A stretch of DNA of 64,000 bases from Halosolutus halophilus (GCF_022869805.1 NZ_CP094974.1:1054001-1118000), one strand, 5' to 3'. Shown: positions 1 to 9,104, numbered from the stretch's first letter. Program-made: numbers and translations. The notes: a model not told the origin generated them from the letters alone.

Positions 1-130
1 CGTCCATTCCGATTTTCTCCGCGAGTTCCGAGACGTACATCGGTTCCCGCGAAAGCTCTCTGAGAATGGCCAGCCGCGTTCCGTTTCCCAGGGCGTCAAT
101 TAGTGTCACGCGAGTTCGTTCGATACCCAC
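1..130 (-). CDS. HTH transcriptional regulator, N-terminal fragment (cut by window edge)
   Basis: Reading leftwards from a GTG at 130, the protein has the typical opening of an ArsR-like winged helix: DALGNGTRLAILRELS, then YVSELAEKIGM, where the recognition helix begins. The rest lies outside the window. A TATA-like stretch at about 180-190 lies about 55 bases upstream and could serve both this gene and the divergent gene at 238. The exact start is uncertain because no ATG is available. Its target genes are unknown. Confidence 0.6.
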   Translation of the reverse strand, partial: MGIERTRVTLIDALGNGTRLAILRELSREPMYVSELAEKIGMD

Positions 131-237
131 CTCAAGAAGAGTTTCGCCGATCCCGACCGGTCGCGAGTTCGGATTTCGGTTAATATATCATAATTCAACA
201 AGGTAGTTTTATCCCCGTTGTCGTGTCAGGTCTTCGC

Positions 238-540
238 ATGAGTGACCATGTCAACCTGCCCGACGACCGAACCAGCGACCGGCAGACGATCACGAGTGGG
301 TTCTTCGAACAGGAGGTGTACCTCTCCCGCGAGGAGACGGCAACGTTCCTGCACGATCTCGCCGACCAACTCGAGGCCGATTCGTCGTTTACGATCTCCA
401 CGTCGGAGTGGGAGATCCCCTTCAACTACAGCGACCCCGTCGAAGTCGAGATCGAGTTCTCCGAGCAGCGAGAGCGGGAACTCGAGATCGAACTCGAGTT
501 CACGGGATCGAAGGGAGGCGACGATCTATCGGTTCGGTAG
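238..540 (+). CDS. amphi-Trp domain protein
   Basis: A 100-residue protein of the small haloarchaeal amphi-Trp family. After a short polar N-terminus it shows LSREETATFLHDLADQLEAD, then the hallmark WEIPFNYSDPVEVEIEF and an acidic run of alternating Glu and hydrophobic residues. The molecular function is not known. ATG 238 is preferred over GTG 223 because a TTTTAT box at 207-212 lies about 26 bases upstream, which fits a leaderless transcript. A second family member is at 17911-18129. The divergent neighbour is the HTH fragment. Confidence 0.75.
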   Translation: MSDHVNLPDDRTSDRQTITSGFFEQEVYLSREETATFLHDLADQLEADSSFTISTSEWEIPFNYSDPVEVEIEFSEQRERELEIELEFTGSKGGDDLSVR

Positions 541-880
541 GGGGTGGCGCGAACCGCCGCCATCGGCCGAGGACGTTCTGTTCGCTCGAGCGGTCTCGAC
601 GGGCGATCGTCCCTCACGACGCCGAGCGACGCGTCGGCGATAGTTGCGACGGGTGGCTGTCTCGGAATCGGAAGCGATGGCGCCAGTGAATCGTTCGCCC
701 CGGAGCGACGAACAGTCTCTCCCCCTCAACTGACAGTGCCAAGCGGAAGCCCGCTCTTTCTGGGGTGGGCGGATGGCAAGTCCGATCGATCTCCACGTCA
801 CGTCGTCCGCGTCATTCGAGCGTGGCTCCTAGTATAAGATCTCGATTGTATGTTAACCCTCATTACAGGGGGAGTGGAAT
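541..880. other. Intergenic stretch, no gene seen
   Basis: About 340 bases between the amphi-Trp gene and the DUF4242 gene. Open frames here are poor and have no recognisable content. The only signal is a TATA-like GTATAAG near 832-838, which probably serves the next gene. Confidence 0.5.
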
Positions 881-898
881 GTGTGGGTAGTGACACCG

Positions 899-1198
899 AT
901 GGACAATCAAGAATTGACGGATTTCTTGATACTGCGCTCGCTCGACGAACCGATCACGACGGACGAACTCGAGGCCGCGGGTGAGCAATCCGGCGAGGCC
1001 CTGCAGGAGCTGCGGGACGAGGGGATCGGGATCCGCTGGGTCGAATCCGAAGTGATGACGAACGAAGCGGGGAACGTGACGGGCACGTTCTGTCACTACC
1101 GGGCAGAAAGCGAGGAGGCAATCCGCGAACACGCCGACCGAGCCGGCCTACCCGCGACGCGAATCGATCGCCGGGGAGAACCCCTCGAGGGCGAGTAG
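899..1198 (+). CDS. DUF4242 (SCO4226-like, nickel-binding fold) protein
   Basis: About 99 residues matching the DUF4242 pattern: an N-terminal LRSLDEPIT..EL strand-helix, a central IRWVESEV, then TFCHYRAESEEAIREHADRA and GLPATRI at the C-terminus. The family is named for a nickel-binding Streptomyces protein; the role here is unknown. The start is open. ATG 899 gives the usual family N-terminus, but GTG 881 follows GGGGAG by about 7 bases and would add six residues. A TATA-like GTATAAG lies at 832-838. It is a single gene with no obvious operon partner. Confidence 0.65.
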   Translation: MDNQELTDFLILRSLDEPITTDELEAAGEQSGEALQELRDEGIGIRWVESEVMTNEAGNVTGTFCHYRAESEEAIREHADRAGLPATRIDRRGEPLEGE

Positions 1199-1341
1199 CG
1201 GCACAAACGGAGAATCGGTAAGCGACTCGGTGTCTCTTGCCGACCGCATCGCGTTGTGACTGGGTAGGGGACGCCCAGATCCGCTTCAGCAACGATCTTG
1301 CCAGATGCGCTTCCGGTACGTATCCACGGTGGTCACAGCCG

Positions 1342-1632
1342 TCACTGGCGTTCCGGTGCGCCAACCGTCTCGATATCCGTCGACCCGCATCTGGGACACG
1401 CCAGGATCCCCTTCGTTTCTGTAACCGCCTCGTGACGCGGGAAGCGTAACTCGCAGCCGAGACACTCCGTGGTAACTTGGTCGCGTTGCGTAGCACGAAC
1501 AGTCGGAACCCCGCGGATAACGCTGTGACCGCACTCCGGACACTCGAGTTCGTTCTCTCGACCCGTTACCGCCGTCTGTCGCTGGAAGGTCGCCCCGCAC
1601 CCGACGCACTCGGCGGTCGAAGGTGATGTCAT
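1342..1632 (-). CDS. Double zinc-ribbon small protein
   Basis: A 96-residue protein with four Cys-x2-Cys knuckles (CVGC, CPEC, CLGC, CPRC), enough for two zinc ribbons. The first pair is separated by about 20 residues and repeats as the second pair, so the protein looks like an internal duplication. No catalytic motif is visible. Such proteins usually bind nucleic acid or protein partners, but no function can be assigned. An alternative ATG five codons upstream (1647) is possible. Confidence 0.6.
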   Translation of the reverse strand: MTSPSTAECVGCGATFQRQTAVTGRENELECPECGHSVIRGVPTVRATQRDQVTTECLGCELRFPRHEAVTETKGILACPRCGSTDIETVGAPERQ

Positions 1633-1840
1633 TCGGTACCAATACACGGGTTCGATAGTTGAGTCTATCGGAGCGGACGATCGGCGTCATCGTGTATCGT
1701 AGCGATCACTGTCTCTCGAGGTCCGTCCTGCCAGTGGCGAGCGGAAACCCCCTCTCAAGGGCGGAAAGATGTCAATTTCCACCTCCCGGCAGTCCCTAGT
1801 ATTTTGGTAACAAATGACGTACCTGGTCGTGGATCCGGAT

Positions 1841-2347
1841 ATGTCCGAGAACGACTTACAAGCGGAGCAGAAACCACTCAAAGAAACGTACGAAGAAGAC
1901 CCCGAGAAGGCACAAATCAGCCTGTCGGCGAAGGGAGAAGAGCAGTCCGACGTTCGCTCCTGTAGCGTCGATATCGGGCGAGCGATGTACGAAGCAGAAC
2001 TACACGAGGGAGCAGCCGGTCCCGGAACGGGTGCATGTTCGGGCGATCTCTTGCTCGGAGCCCTCGCCGCCTGTTCACAACTCACTGCCCAGGCGGTTGC
2101 AGACGCATTTGATACCGACGCCGAGATATCGACGGCGGTCCACGGTGATCTCGACCTTCGGGGGACGCTCGGGATCGCCGACGACGTACCCGTCGGGTTT
2201 CAGGACGTTCAGCTCGAGGTTTCCGTGGACGGTGACGTCGACTCCGAGACTGCGAACGCACTCCAGCGGTACACGGAGCAATACTGTGTGGTCCTGCAGA
2301 CCCTCTCGAACCCACCAGAGATCGAAACGGAGTGGTCGTTCGACTAG
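1841..2347 (+). CDS. OsmC-family protein
   Basis: A 168-residue OsmC/Ohr-fold protein, a family of thiol peroxidases that reduce organic hydroperoxides in the cytoplasm. The helix LLLGALAACSQLTAQAVADAF carries Cys78 and the C-terminal YCVVLQTLSNPP carries Cys149, the expected pair of redox cysteines. A further Cys66 precedes the helix. An in-frame ATG at 1814 would add nine residues, but a TATA-like box near 1798 places transcription start close to 1841. Followed by transposon debris. Confidence 0.8.
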   Translation: MSENDLQAEQKPLKETYEEDPEKAQISLSAKGEEQSDVRSCSVDIGRAMYEAELHEGAAGPGTGACSGDLLLGALAACSQLTAQAVADAFDTDAEISTAVHGDLDLRGTLGIADDVPVGFQDVQLEVSVDGDVDSETANALQRYTEQYCVVLQTLSNPPEIETEWSFD

Positions 2348-2379
2348 GTCCAACGATCTCTCGTCGGACAGGTTCATTG

Positions 2380-2640
2380 ACCTCCTCCACGCCCTGAAGG
2401 GCGTGGAATCCCACCATGAGATTTCCGCCGAGTGTGACGTTCGAGGTTCCAACCCGCACTCAAGGGGAACCGGCAGCATACCGGAGAAATTCTCGTTTCC
2501 TCCCCTGTATAGGGCTGTGGCCCGGTCAATGAGGTCGTTCGAAAATCTTCGATTTTCGTGATCACGAGAGACGAAGTCTCTCGAACGACCCCATCGAATA
2601 CCATGCCATCGCCGTGTGAGGAACAGACCGCGTTCCTCAC
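2380..2640 (-). mobile_element. Remnant of an IS200/IS605 (TnpB-type) element end with hairpins
   Basis: Reading leftwards, this stretch has the hallmark end of haloarchaeal TnpB elements: a GGTGGGATTCC lead-in and a CCACGCCC/GGGCGTGG hairpin (2387-2406) followed by GGAGGAGGTCA. No tnpB body is present. On the right flank are nested perfect hairpins: GAAAATC/GATTTTC at 2541-2557 and GAGAGAC/GTCTCTC at 2566-2582, both with 3-base loops and both enclosed by GGTCGTTCGA/TCGAACGACC (2533-2590). A 9-bp stem at 2616-2640 follows. The same end, more decayed and inverted, occurs near 22005-22040. Confidence 0.55.
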
Positions 2641-2802
2641 CACCCCTTGTCTGTTCGAGGACAGCATCTCACGGTATTCGTTGCACTTTCTATCACACGG
2701 TGCCGGACCAAAATATCTACGAACGAAATCCGGTCCGGCTACTGACGGCAGGTGTCGCACCAGGCCTACCGCTTGACCTGCGCCTGAAGACGCGGGTATG
2801 CG

Positions 2803-3669
2803 CTATTGGTCTGTATCAGACGAACCGGTAGTCGCCTCGGGAATCCCCTCGAGTCGGAACCACGACTCGGCGCTCGATTCAGGGACGGACACCTCCCCGA
2901 GGAACGCGTCACATCCCCTACACGTCGACCAGATTATAATATGGGTTGTCTGACAACACGGGTCGACTCGTTCGGACTGCCGTTCGAGCAGTCCGTCGCA
3001 CGCGGGACACCGGTTGCTCAGTAGACGAATGCGTCGAAGAACGTCCAGCCGAACGTCGCGATCGAGAGCGGGCCAGTCGTCGAGTCGGTCGCGGAGGAGC
3101 GAATCGGCCGCAGCATCCAAGGCGAATGCAGCGTCTGAATCCCAGCGAAGAAGTTTGGTTCCGTCGATCGAAAACGCTCGTTTCCCCTGCTCCGCTATCT
3201 CCGTCGCATCGAGAATCTCGGCGACATCGCTGGCCGTGGGCGACGTCTCCGCATACCGACTCGCTTCTCGATGAAGCGACGTTCGGACATTTTCGGCGAG
3301 GCGGACGTTCTCGGTCGTCGATCGTTCGACGACACCTGCAGCGGTAAGCATCCTCCAGGGATCGTCCTCGAGCCGTGCCTCGAGGGTCCGATTGGGAACC
3401 GGTTCCTTGCCGAACAGACCGAGAATCCACGGGGGAAGATACCGCTCTGTGAGACGTGGTGTACCGGGAACGAGATATCCACGGAGGTAGATTACCGCGA
3501 GAGAGCCGAGTAGGACGATCGTTCCGGTCCAGACGGTCGTAATGACACCGACGACGGCTGCCAGTACAGCAGCGATACCGACGTTTATCACCGTACACGG
3601 AAGACAGCGATTTTCCCCGGTGTAGTCTGGCTGTCGAACGCGGGCGGTTTCCTCGAGAAGAAATCGCAT
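2803..3669 (-). CDS. Membrane protein with C-terminal zinc ribbon, function unknown
   Basis: A 288-residue protein I do not recognise. Residues ~28-65 form two closely spaced hydrophobic segments (VINVGIAAVLAAVVGVITT and GTIVLLGSLAVIYLRGYLV). A long soluble region rich in Arg, Asp and Glu follows. Near the C-terminus CPAC, a CC pair and CRGC form a probable zinc ribbon (~residues 222-257). This architecture suggests a membrane-anchored cytoplasmic sensor or scaffold, which is inference only. It is monocistronic as far as can be seen. Confidence 0.6.
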   Translation of the reverse strand: MRFLLEETARVRQPDYTGENRCLPCTVINVGIAAVLAAVVGVITTVWTGTIVLLGSLAVIYLRGYLVPGTPRLTERYLPPWILGLFGKEPVPNRTLEARLEDDPWRMLTAAGVVERSTTENVRLAENVRTSLHREASRYAETSPTASDVAEILDATEIAEQGKRAFSIDGTKLLRWDSDAAFALDAAADSLLRDRLDDWPALDRDVRLDVLRRIRLLSNRCPACDGLLERQSERVDPCCQTTHIIIWSTCRGCDAFLGEVSVPESSAESWFRLEGIPEATTGSSDTDQ

Positions 3670-3938
3670 AGGTATTGTGCGTCTCTATCACACACCCCCG
3701 CAAAAACCTTCGTCTCCAGCAGTAACGTCTCCCGCGAGCGAAGCGCGAGGGTTCCGGCATCAACTCTCTTCGACGGCGCCGTTCGACGATCATTTCCCCG
3801 GTGAAAAAACGGTAGCGTGGGCAACGGTGCACGTGATCCATCGCGAGTGGCTGAGTTCGAACGTCGAGAACCGGGGCCCTATCGAAACCGATTTCAAGTG
3901 TCCGGTTACTCGGTTACTCAGTGCCGCCCTCCCCAAAC

Positions 3939-4103
3939 ATGACAGCTAACGAACTTCTCGTCGATAAGTGCTCAGTCTGTAACACGTATTTCGTCGTCGG
4001 GTCGAGCGCCGACCTGCAGCGCCGGATCAACGCCCACGAACTCGAACAACACGGGAAGATCCGACCGACGCGAAACGAACACAGTGCGACCGATTATCAG
4101 TGA
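3939..4103 (+). CDS. Single C2H2-type zinc-finger micro-protein
   Basis: A 54-residue protein with one Cys-x2-Cys / His-x4-His finger: CSVC near residue 12, then HELEQH about 22 residues later. Small haloarchaeal zinc-finger proteins of this size are common, and many lack known function. ATG 3939 starts the conserved part; an upstream in-frame ATG at 3921 adds six weak residues. Confidence 0.5.
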   Translation: MTANELLVDKCSVCNTYFVVGSSADLQRRINAHELEQHGKIRPTRNEHSATDYQ

Positions 4104-4294
4104 CGGCGATTCGAGTTCGTCGGACCGAACCGATTGACGGTCCCCGATCGTTAAAAGCGATTCCGCGGACGGAGTACCCAACTCGAGTCGGGGTGTGAGG
4201 TAGTCAGCTCCGTCCCGAAAGATGGGGGCTTTCTGCTTACAGCGCTGTGATGCGGGGATATCGTTATAGGGAATCAAGTGATGTGTTATCACGA

Positions 4295-5548
4295 ATGCAT
4301 CCGCGTACGTTCTGGGTACTCGATGATGATGACCAACCTATTGTCGACGACCTCGCCGTCGGACTTGGACGAACGACTGCGCGGGTGCTCACGTACTTGC
4401 TGTTACGGGCAAACAAGGAGGACGAACCCGCGACGACCATTCAGTTACAGGTCGGCACGGAACTGAGTCGGTCGGTGATCAGCGACACGCTTCGACGACT
4501 CGAGGAACGCCAGTTGATCGAGCGAACGGCGCTCAGGGACAACGCGCAGGGTCGGCCCCCGTCGGCGTGGCGCCCCAATGGTGATCTCGCCTGGAGTCGT
4601 CGAAACGCGTACGAGTACCACGCGTCGACGCTCCTCGACCTGGCAGAGACGATCTTTACGGACCGACCGTCGGACCCGAATCCGGACCCGAAAGCGCATC
4701 TCACGGTCGCGTTGAACTGGCGTCCGAACGGACTTCACGTCCCCTTCTACGCAGCATCAGAGTGGTACGACGAGTACGACATCGACGTCGAACTCGACCA
4801 TTTCGAGGGGTCGTTTCGTGCGGTCGAGCGAGTCCATTCTGGCGAGGCGGATATCGCTCTCGCCGGGGCTGCAACGGTTCTCAGGGCCAGAGCGGCGGGG
4901 ATGCCGATCGTACCGATCGCTGTTCTCTACCAGCGTGCGATGGCGGTACTGTATACTGTTCGCGACGTGTTCGAAACGGAACTTCGGAGCGTCGATCAGC
5001 TACAAGGCCGGCGGATCGGAATGGCACCCCACTCCGAGACGGGGATACTCGGCCGCCTGTTCATCTCGCAGACGGCACTCGAGGGTGATATCGAGATAGA
5101 CGAAACGACTGGCGAAGAACGCGAGACGTTGCTGACCGGACGCGCTGACGTCGTGACCGGGTCGATAACCGATCCGAGACTGCTAGAGCGACGAGGAAAG
5201 ACGGTCGATACGTTACTTCTCACCGACCACTTCCCGATCTATGGGCCGACGATCGTCGTTTCCGAACGATCGCTGCGAACTCGGCGCCCGGACCTGAAAT
5301 CGTTTCTCGCCGGGACAGCAGGAGGCTGGGCGGACGCGAACAGGGATCCCGAGCCGGCAGCGAAGCGCATTTCCGAAATCGGGGAAGACGAGCCAGTACG
5401 GATTCGAGAAACGTTCGAACGGGCGACAGCGGAATTCAGTCAGAGCGACGATACTCGCGAACACGGGTGGGGATGGCAGTGCGAGCGAACGTGGGACAGG
5501 CTGCGAACGGCCCTCGACCAAGGAGGACTGCTCACCGACGAGCTATGA
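4295..5548 (+). CDS. HTH - NMT1/THI5-like substrate-binding domain fusion
   Basis: A 417-residue cytoplasmic protein. Residues ~1-95 are a winged helix (VLTYLLLRANKE, SRSVISDTLRRLEERQLI) of MarR/TrmB type. Residues ~128-400 are a periplasmic-binding-protein type II domain of the NMT1/THI5 group, opening VALNWRPNGLHVPFYAAS and continuing ADIALAGAATVLRARAAGMP. There is no signal peptide, so the binding domain must sense a ligand inside the cell. A TTATAG box about 28 bases upstream of ATG 4295 fits a leaderless start. The stop overlaps the start of the ABC ATPase (CTATGA), so this is probably the sensor-regulator of the transporter operon. The ligand is unknown. Confidence 0.8.
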   Translation: MHPRTFWVLDDDDQPIVDDLAVGLGRTTARVLTYLLLRANKEDEPATTIQLQVGTELSRSVISDTLRRLEERQLIERTALRDNAQGRPPSAWRPNGDLAWSRRNAYEYHASTLLDLAETIFTDRPSDPNPDPKAHLTVALNWRPNGLHVPFYAASEWYDEYDIDVELDHFEGSFRAVERVHSGEADIALAGAATVLRARAAGMPIVPIAVLYQRAMAVLYTVRDVFETELRSVDQLQGRRIGMAPHSETGILGRLFISQTALEGDIEIDETTGEERETLLTGRADVVTGSITDPRLLERRGKTVDTLLLTDHFPIYGPTIVVSERSLRTRRPDLKSFLAGTAGGWADANRDPEPAAKRISEIGEDEPVRIRETFERATAEFSQSDDTREHGWGWQCERTWDRLRTALDQGGLLTDEL

Positions 5549-6300
5549 TCGAACTCGAAGACCTCACGGTGCGGTTCGACGATTTCACCGCGATCACGGA
5601 CATCGATTTGCGGATCGACCGCGGCGAGTTCGTCACCCTCGTCGGTCCTTCCGGCTGCGGGAAGACGACCGCTCTGCGTGCGATGGCGGGACTCCAGAAG
5701 CCGACGGACGGCTGCGTTCACATCGACGGTCGGCCACCCGCGAGCGCTCAGGAGCGCGGTGACGTCGGGTTCGTGTTTCAACAGCACACGCTGCTGCCGT
5801 GGAAGAGCGCCATCGAGAACGTCGTGTTCCTTCGGCAGATGGCGGACAAAGACCCCGATCGCGAAGGGGCGCGCACGTTACTCCGATCGATGGGGCTCGA
5901 CGGATTCGAGGACGCCCGGCCGAGCGAGCTCTCGGGCGGGATGAGACAGCGAGTCGCGATCGCTCGGACGATCCACCTCGGCGCGGACGTGTTGCTGATG
6001 GACGAGCCGTTCGGGGAACTCGACGAGATCACCCGTGACGAACTCGGCGTCGAGATCCGATCGCTCTGGCGGCGCGAGCGGAAGACGATCGTTTTCGTCA
6101 CCCACAGCGTTCCCGAGGCGGTTTTCCTCGGCGACCGGTGTGTGGTGATGCGGGACAGTCCCGGACGAATCGCGGCGACGTTCGATGTCGACCTCTCCGA
6201 ACCGCGCGACACGGAGGTTTTTGGCTCTCGAGCATTTCAGGAACAGGTCGCGGCGGTGCGCCGGACGCTCTACGAAAGCGACGAGCGCGAGACGACATGA
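5545..6300 (+). CDS. ABC transporter ATPase (nitrate/sulfonate/taurine type)
   Basis: A 251-residue ATPase of the SsuB/TauB group. It has Walker A GPSGCGKTT (residues ~34-42), Q-loop FQQHTLLPW, signature LSGGMRQR, Walker B VLLMDEPF and the switch His in VTHSVPEAV. It energises uptake of a small organic solute. It is coupled by start-stop overlaps to the HTH-binding-domain gene upstream and to a permease downstream. This is the only ATPase in the cluster, so it presumably serves both permeases. Confidence 0.9.
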   Translation: MIELEDLTVRFDDFTAITDIDLRIDRGEFVTLVGPSGCGKTTALRAMAGLQKPTDGCVHIDGRPPASAQERGDVGFVFQQHTLLPWKSAIENVVFLRQMADKDPDREGARTLLRSMGLDGFEDARPSELSGGMRQRVAIARTIHLGADVLLMDEPFGELDEITRDELGVEIRSLWRRERKTIVFVTHSVPEAVFLGDRCVVMRDSPGRIAATFDVDLSEPRDTEVFGSRAFQEQVAAVRRTLYESDERETT

Positions 6301-7085
6301 ACGAACGAATCCGTTTCGACGCGTCCGACGCGGTGTATCCGGCGAGCGCGCTCTGCGTCGGCGTCGCACTCTGGTGGCTGATCACGCTGGTGACCGACGT
6401 TCCGCCGTTCGTGCTCCCGCCACCCGACGCCGTCGTCGCGCGGCTGGTCGACAATCCACGGCTATACCTCGCCAACGCCTGGCACACCCTCGAGAAGATC
6501 GTCTACGGTGGATCCGTCGGGATCGCATCCGGAATCACCCTCGCGGTTTTCGTCACATACGTCCCGTGGTTCCGCCGGGCCGTGTACCCGTACCTCGTCA
6601 CCATTCGGGTGCTACCAAAACTCGCGATCGCGCCGCTGTTGCTCATCTACTTGGGGACGGGAACCGCGACCGCGATCGTCTTCGTCGCACTCGTCACGTT
6701 TTTTCCGCTCGTGTTGAGTACGGCAGCGGGGCTCGAACGCGCGCCGCCGGCATATCACGAACTGTTGCAATCGGTGAACGCGGGACCGCTCGAGCGGATC
6801 CTGTACGTCGACGTTCCGTATGCGATCCCCGACTTATTCGCGGGACTCAAGCAGTCAGTGACCCTCGCCGTCGTCGGCGCGGTCGTTGCGGAGTGGGTCG
6901 TCTCGGACAGCGGACTGGGATTTCTCATCCTTCTGGGGTCGGAGACCGTTCGACCGGACGTGATGCTCGCCGCCCTGCTCATCCTGTTACTCGAGGGACT
7001 CGCGCTGTACGGGGCGGTCGTCCTGGCTCAACGCGGCGTGTACGATCGGCTCAACCTGGACGTGGAGGCCGGCAGACCTGACTGA
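6297..7085 (+). CDS. ABC transporter permease (SsuC/TauC type)
   Basis: A 262-residue permease with about six membrane segments and the cytoplasmic EAA-type loop (ELLQSVNAGPLERILYVDVP, residues ~157-176), which docks on the ATPase. It starts at the ATGA overlap with the ATPase stop. It is the last gene of the plus-strand operon. The convergent permease at 7105-8049 begins 20 bases beyond its end. Confidence 0.88.
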   Translation: MNERIRFDASDAVYPASALCVGVALWWLITLVTDVPPFVLPPPDAVVARLVDNPRLYLANAWHTLEKIVYGGSVGIASGITLAVFVTYVPWFRRAVYPYLVTIRVLPKLAIAPLLLIYLGTGTATAIVFVALVTFFPLVLSTAAGLERAPPAYHELLQSVNAGPLERILYVDVPYAIPDLFAGLKQSVTLAVVGAVVAEWVVSDSGLGFLILLGSETVRPDVMLAALLILLLEGLALYGAVVLAQRGVYDRLNLDVEAGRPD

Positions 7086-7104
7086 CGCTCATTTCACGGA
7101 CGTC

Positions 7105-8049
7105 TCAGGGTTGCCAGAGCGCGCGCTCGATCACGACCGGGACGAGGTAGAACCCGATCCCGAGCAGCGAGAGAACGACGAGGGCGGCATAGGTCTCGGC
7201 AGTTCGGAGGTAGGTCGACGTCTCGAACACCCGATAGCCGAGGCCAGCATCGAGCGTGACGAACTCCGTGACGACGGCCCCAATGACGCTCAGCGTCGCC
7301 GCGATTTTGACGCCGGCGAAGATGCTCGACGCAGCCGCGGGAACGCGAACGTGGAGGAAGACCGCGGTCTTCGACGCGTCGATCGTCTCCATCATCTCGA
7401 GATACCGCTCCGGGGTCTCTCGGAGCCCGTCGAGGGTCGCGATCGTGATCGGAAAGACCGTCAACGTCGCGACGACGAGGGCGCGCGCGGGCAGGCCACG
7501 TCCGAACCAGAGAAACAGCAGTGGTGCGATGGCGATCACCGGGGCGATTCGCAACGCGACCACGTATGGGAGGACCGTCCCCATCGCCTTTCGCGAGTGC
7601 ATCATCGCGAAGGCGAGCGTCGCCCCCACGACACTGCCCAAGACGAGTCCCGTGCCGGCGGTCGCACTCGTGACGGCGGCGTCCCCCAGCAACGTCGGAT
7701 ACGTCTCGAGGAGGCGGGCTCCGACCTCGATCGGCGACGGGAGGACGACCGACGGAATACCGTAGCGGACGACGGCGCCGTGCCACGCCGCGAAGAGTAA
7801 GACGAACACGATCGCTGGTGGGAACGCTCCGCTCACGAGTTCGCGCGCGGGAGCTGTAGAACCGTCGACGGCGTCCTCGCTGATCGAGTGCATCGCGCCT
7901 TGTCGGCGCTCGCGTTCGTCGGGGCTCCCGTCGATCGAGGATCGATCGGCTGGAGCCGAGGCCCGTGAAGGTCGCTGGGACGTCGACAGCGATGCTGCTG
8001 GCGACGTCGACGGCGTTTGCTTCGCGTCCGAGAGTCCGTCGTTGGTCAC
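7105..8049 (-). CDS. ABC transporter permease, second copy with long N-terminal tail
   Basis: A 314-residue permease of the same family as 6297-7085. About 70 polar residues rich in Ser, Asp and Arg precede the first membrane segment (PPAIVFVLLFAAWHG). The EAA loop is YLEMMETIDASKTAVFLHVRVP. It starts at a GTG that overlaps the stop of the binding-protein gene (GTGA at 8046-8049), so the two are translationally coupled. It has no ATPase of its own and probably uses the product of 5545-6300, perhaps as a heterodimer with the other permease. Confidence 0.85.
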   Translation of the reverse strand: MTNDGLSDAKQTPSTSPAASLSTSQRPSRASAPADRSSIDGSPDERERRQGAMHSISEDAVDGSTAPARELVSGAFPPAIVFVLLFAAWHGAVVRYGIPSVVLPSPIEVGARLLETYPTLLGDAAVTSATAGTGLVLGSVVGATLAFAMMHSRKAMGTVLPYVVALRIAPVIAIAPLLFLWFGRGLPARALVVATLTVFPITIATLDGLRETPERYLEMMETIDASKTAVFLHVRVPAAASSIFAGVKIAATLSVIGAVVTEFVTLDAGLGYRVFETSTYLRTAETYAALVVLSLLGIGFYLVPVVIERALWQP

Positions 8050-9104
8050 GTATCCGTCTCGATTCGTTCGGCGAAATCCGAGACGTACTCGGAGTCGCCG
8101 AGGTAGTCGTTCGTCCACACCGAGTCGGGGTCGACGTCGTTCTCGAGGACCCCGGCGTCAGCGAGGATGTCGTTCGTTTCCGTCCACGGTTCCGAATCGC
8201 TTGCACCCCATCCCTCGGCTTCGACGGTCTCGGAGATCAGGTAGCCCGTGTACATCCGCTCCCACTTGCCGGCCTGATTCTCCCGCACCTCCTCGAGTTC
8301 AGGTTGGACGTCCACGAGCTGATCGATCGCTTCGTCGGGGTTCTCGACCGCCCACGCAGCACCTTTGGCGGTCGCCCGGAGAAACCCGGAAACTGCGTCG
8401 GGGTTCTCCTCGGCGAAGCTTCGGTCGGTCGCGACGAGGTGGCCGTAGGAGGGGATGGCCGATTCGATCTCGAGGACGTCGATTTCGCCGCCTTGCTGGT
8501 TCGCGTCGACGACGTCGCTGAACACGCCGCCAGCGGCGCCGATATTCCCGTTGAGCAACTGTTGAACGGTGTCGAACCCCGAGTCGACGTACTCGATGCT
8601 GTCCAACACGCCGTGGTGAGCGAGAAACGCTTCCGTCATCATCCGGACCATCCCCGGGCCACTTCCAACAGTCGCTCCTTCGAGGTCCTCGGGATCGTCG
8701 AGTTCGCCGAAGGCATTTCGATCGGCGAAGACGACGTTGGGGTTCCGTTGCATCACGACCCCGACGGCGACGGGCGAGAGGTCCTTGGCGTTGACGGTCA
8801 GGATCTGATCGGCGCTCGAGATGGCGAATTCGACGTTACCGAGTCCCGCCTGGTTCGCCGCGAAGTCGGCTCCGTCGCCGCTTTCGAACTCGACGTTTGC
8901 GACCCCCTCCTCCTCGTAAAACCCGTTCTCGCGAGCGGCGACGTAGGGAACATGCAGGCCGCTCATGTTCCAGTTGAGCAACAGCGTCGCCGATCCGATC
9001 CCCTCTCCCGAACCGGCGCCTCCAAAGCGTCCGATGCACCCGGACACGGCAATCCCGCCGCCGAGCGCCAAGACCCCTCGACGCGTACAGTGCGTGGTAT
9101 TCAC
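8046..9104 (-). CDS. Tat-exported lipoprotein, NMT1/THI5-like substrate-binding protein
   Basis: A 352-residue ABC solute receptor. The N-terminus RRGVLALGGGIAVSGC has the twin-arginine motif and a lipobox Cys, so it should be exported folded and lipid-anchored outside the membrane. The mature domain opens with ATLLLNWNMSGLHVPYVAARENGFYEEEG and has the GNVEFAISSADQIL signature of the family. It is the only exported member of five binding-protein-fold proteins in this cluster. Its promoter carries the 18-bp element shared with the operon at 12516. Confidence 0.88.
   Translation of the reverse strand: MNTTHCTRRGVLALGGGIAVSGCIGRFGGAGSGEGIGSATLLLNWNMSGLHVPYVAARENGFYEEEGVANVEFESGDGADFAANQAGLGNVEFAISSADQILTVNAKDLSPVAVGVVMQRNPNVVFADRNAFGELDDPEDLEGATVGSGPGMVRMMTEAFLAHHGVLDSIEYVDSGFDTVQQLLNGNIGAAGGVFSDVVDANQQGGEIDVLEIESAIPSYGHLVATDRSFAEENPDAVSGFLRATAKGAAWAVENPDEAIDQLVDVQPELEEVRENQAGKWERMYTGYLISETVEAEGWGASDSEPWTETNDILADAGVLENDVDPDSVWTNDYLGDSEYVSDFAERIETDT

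Noticed and set aside
4150-4250. A possible tRNA-like fold upstream of the HTH fusion gene
   Set aside because: No acceptor stem or T-loop GTTCGAAT could be found.
7111-7800. A plus-strand frame opposite the second permease
   Set aside because: It is an Arg/Asp/Glu shadow with no hydrophobic segments; the minus permease has the EAA loop and a coupled start.
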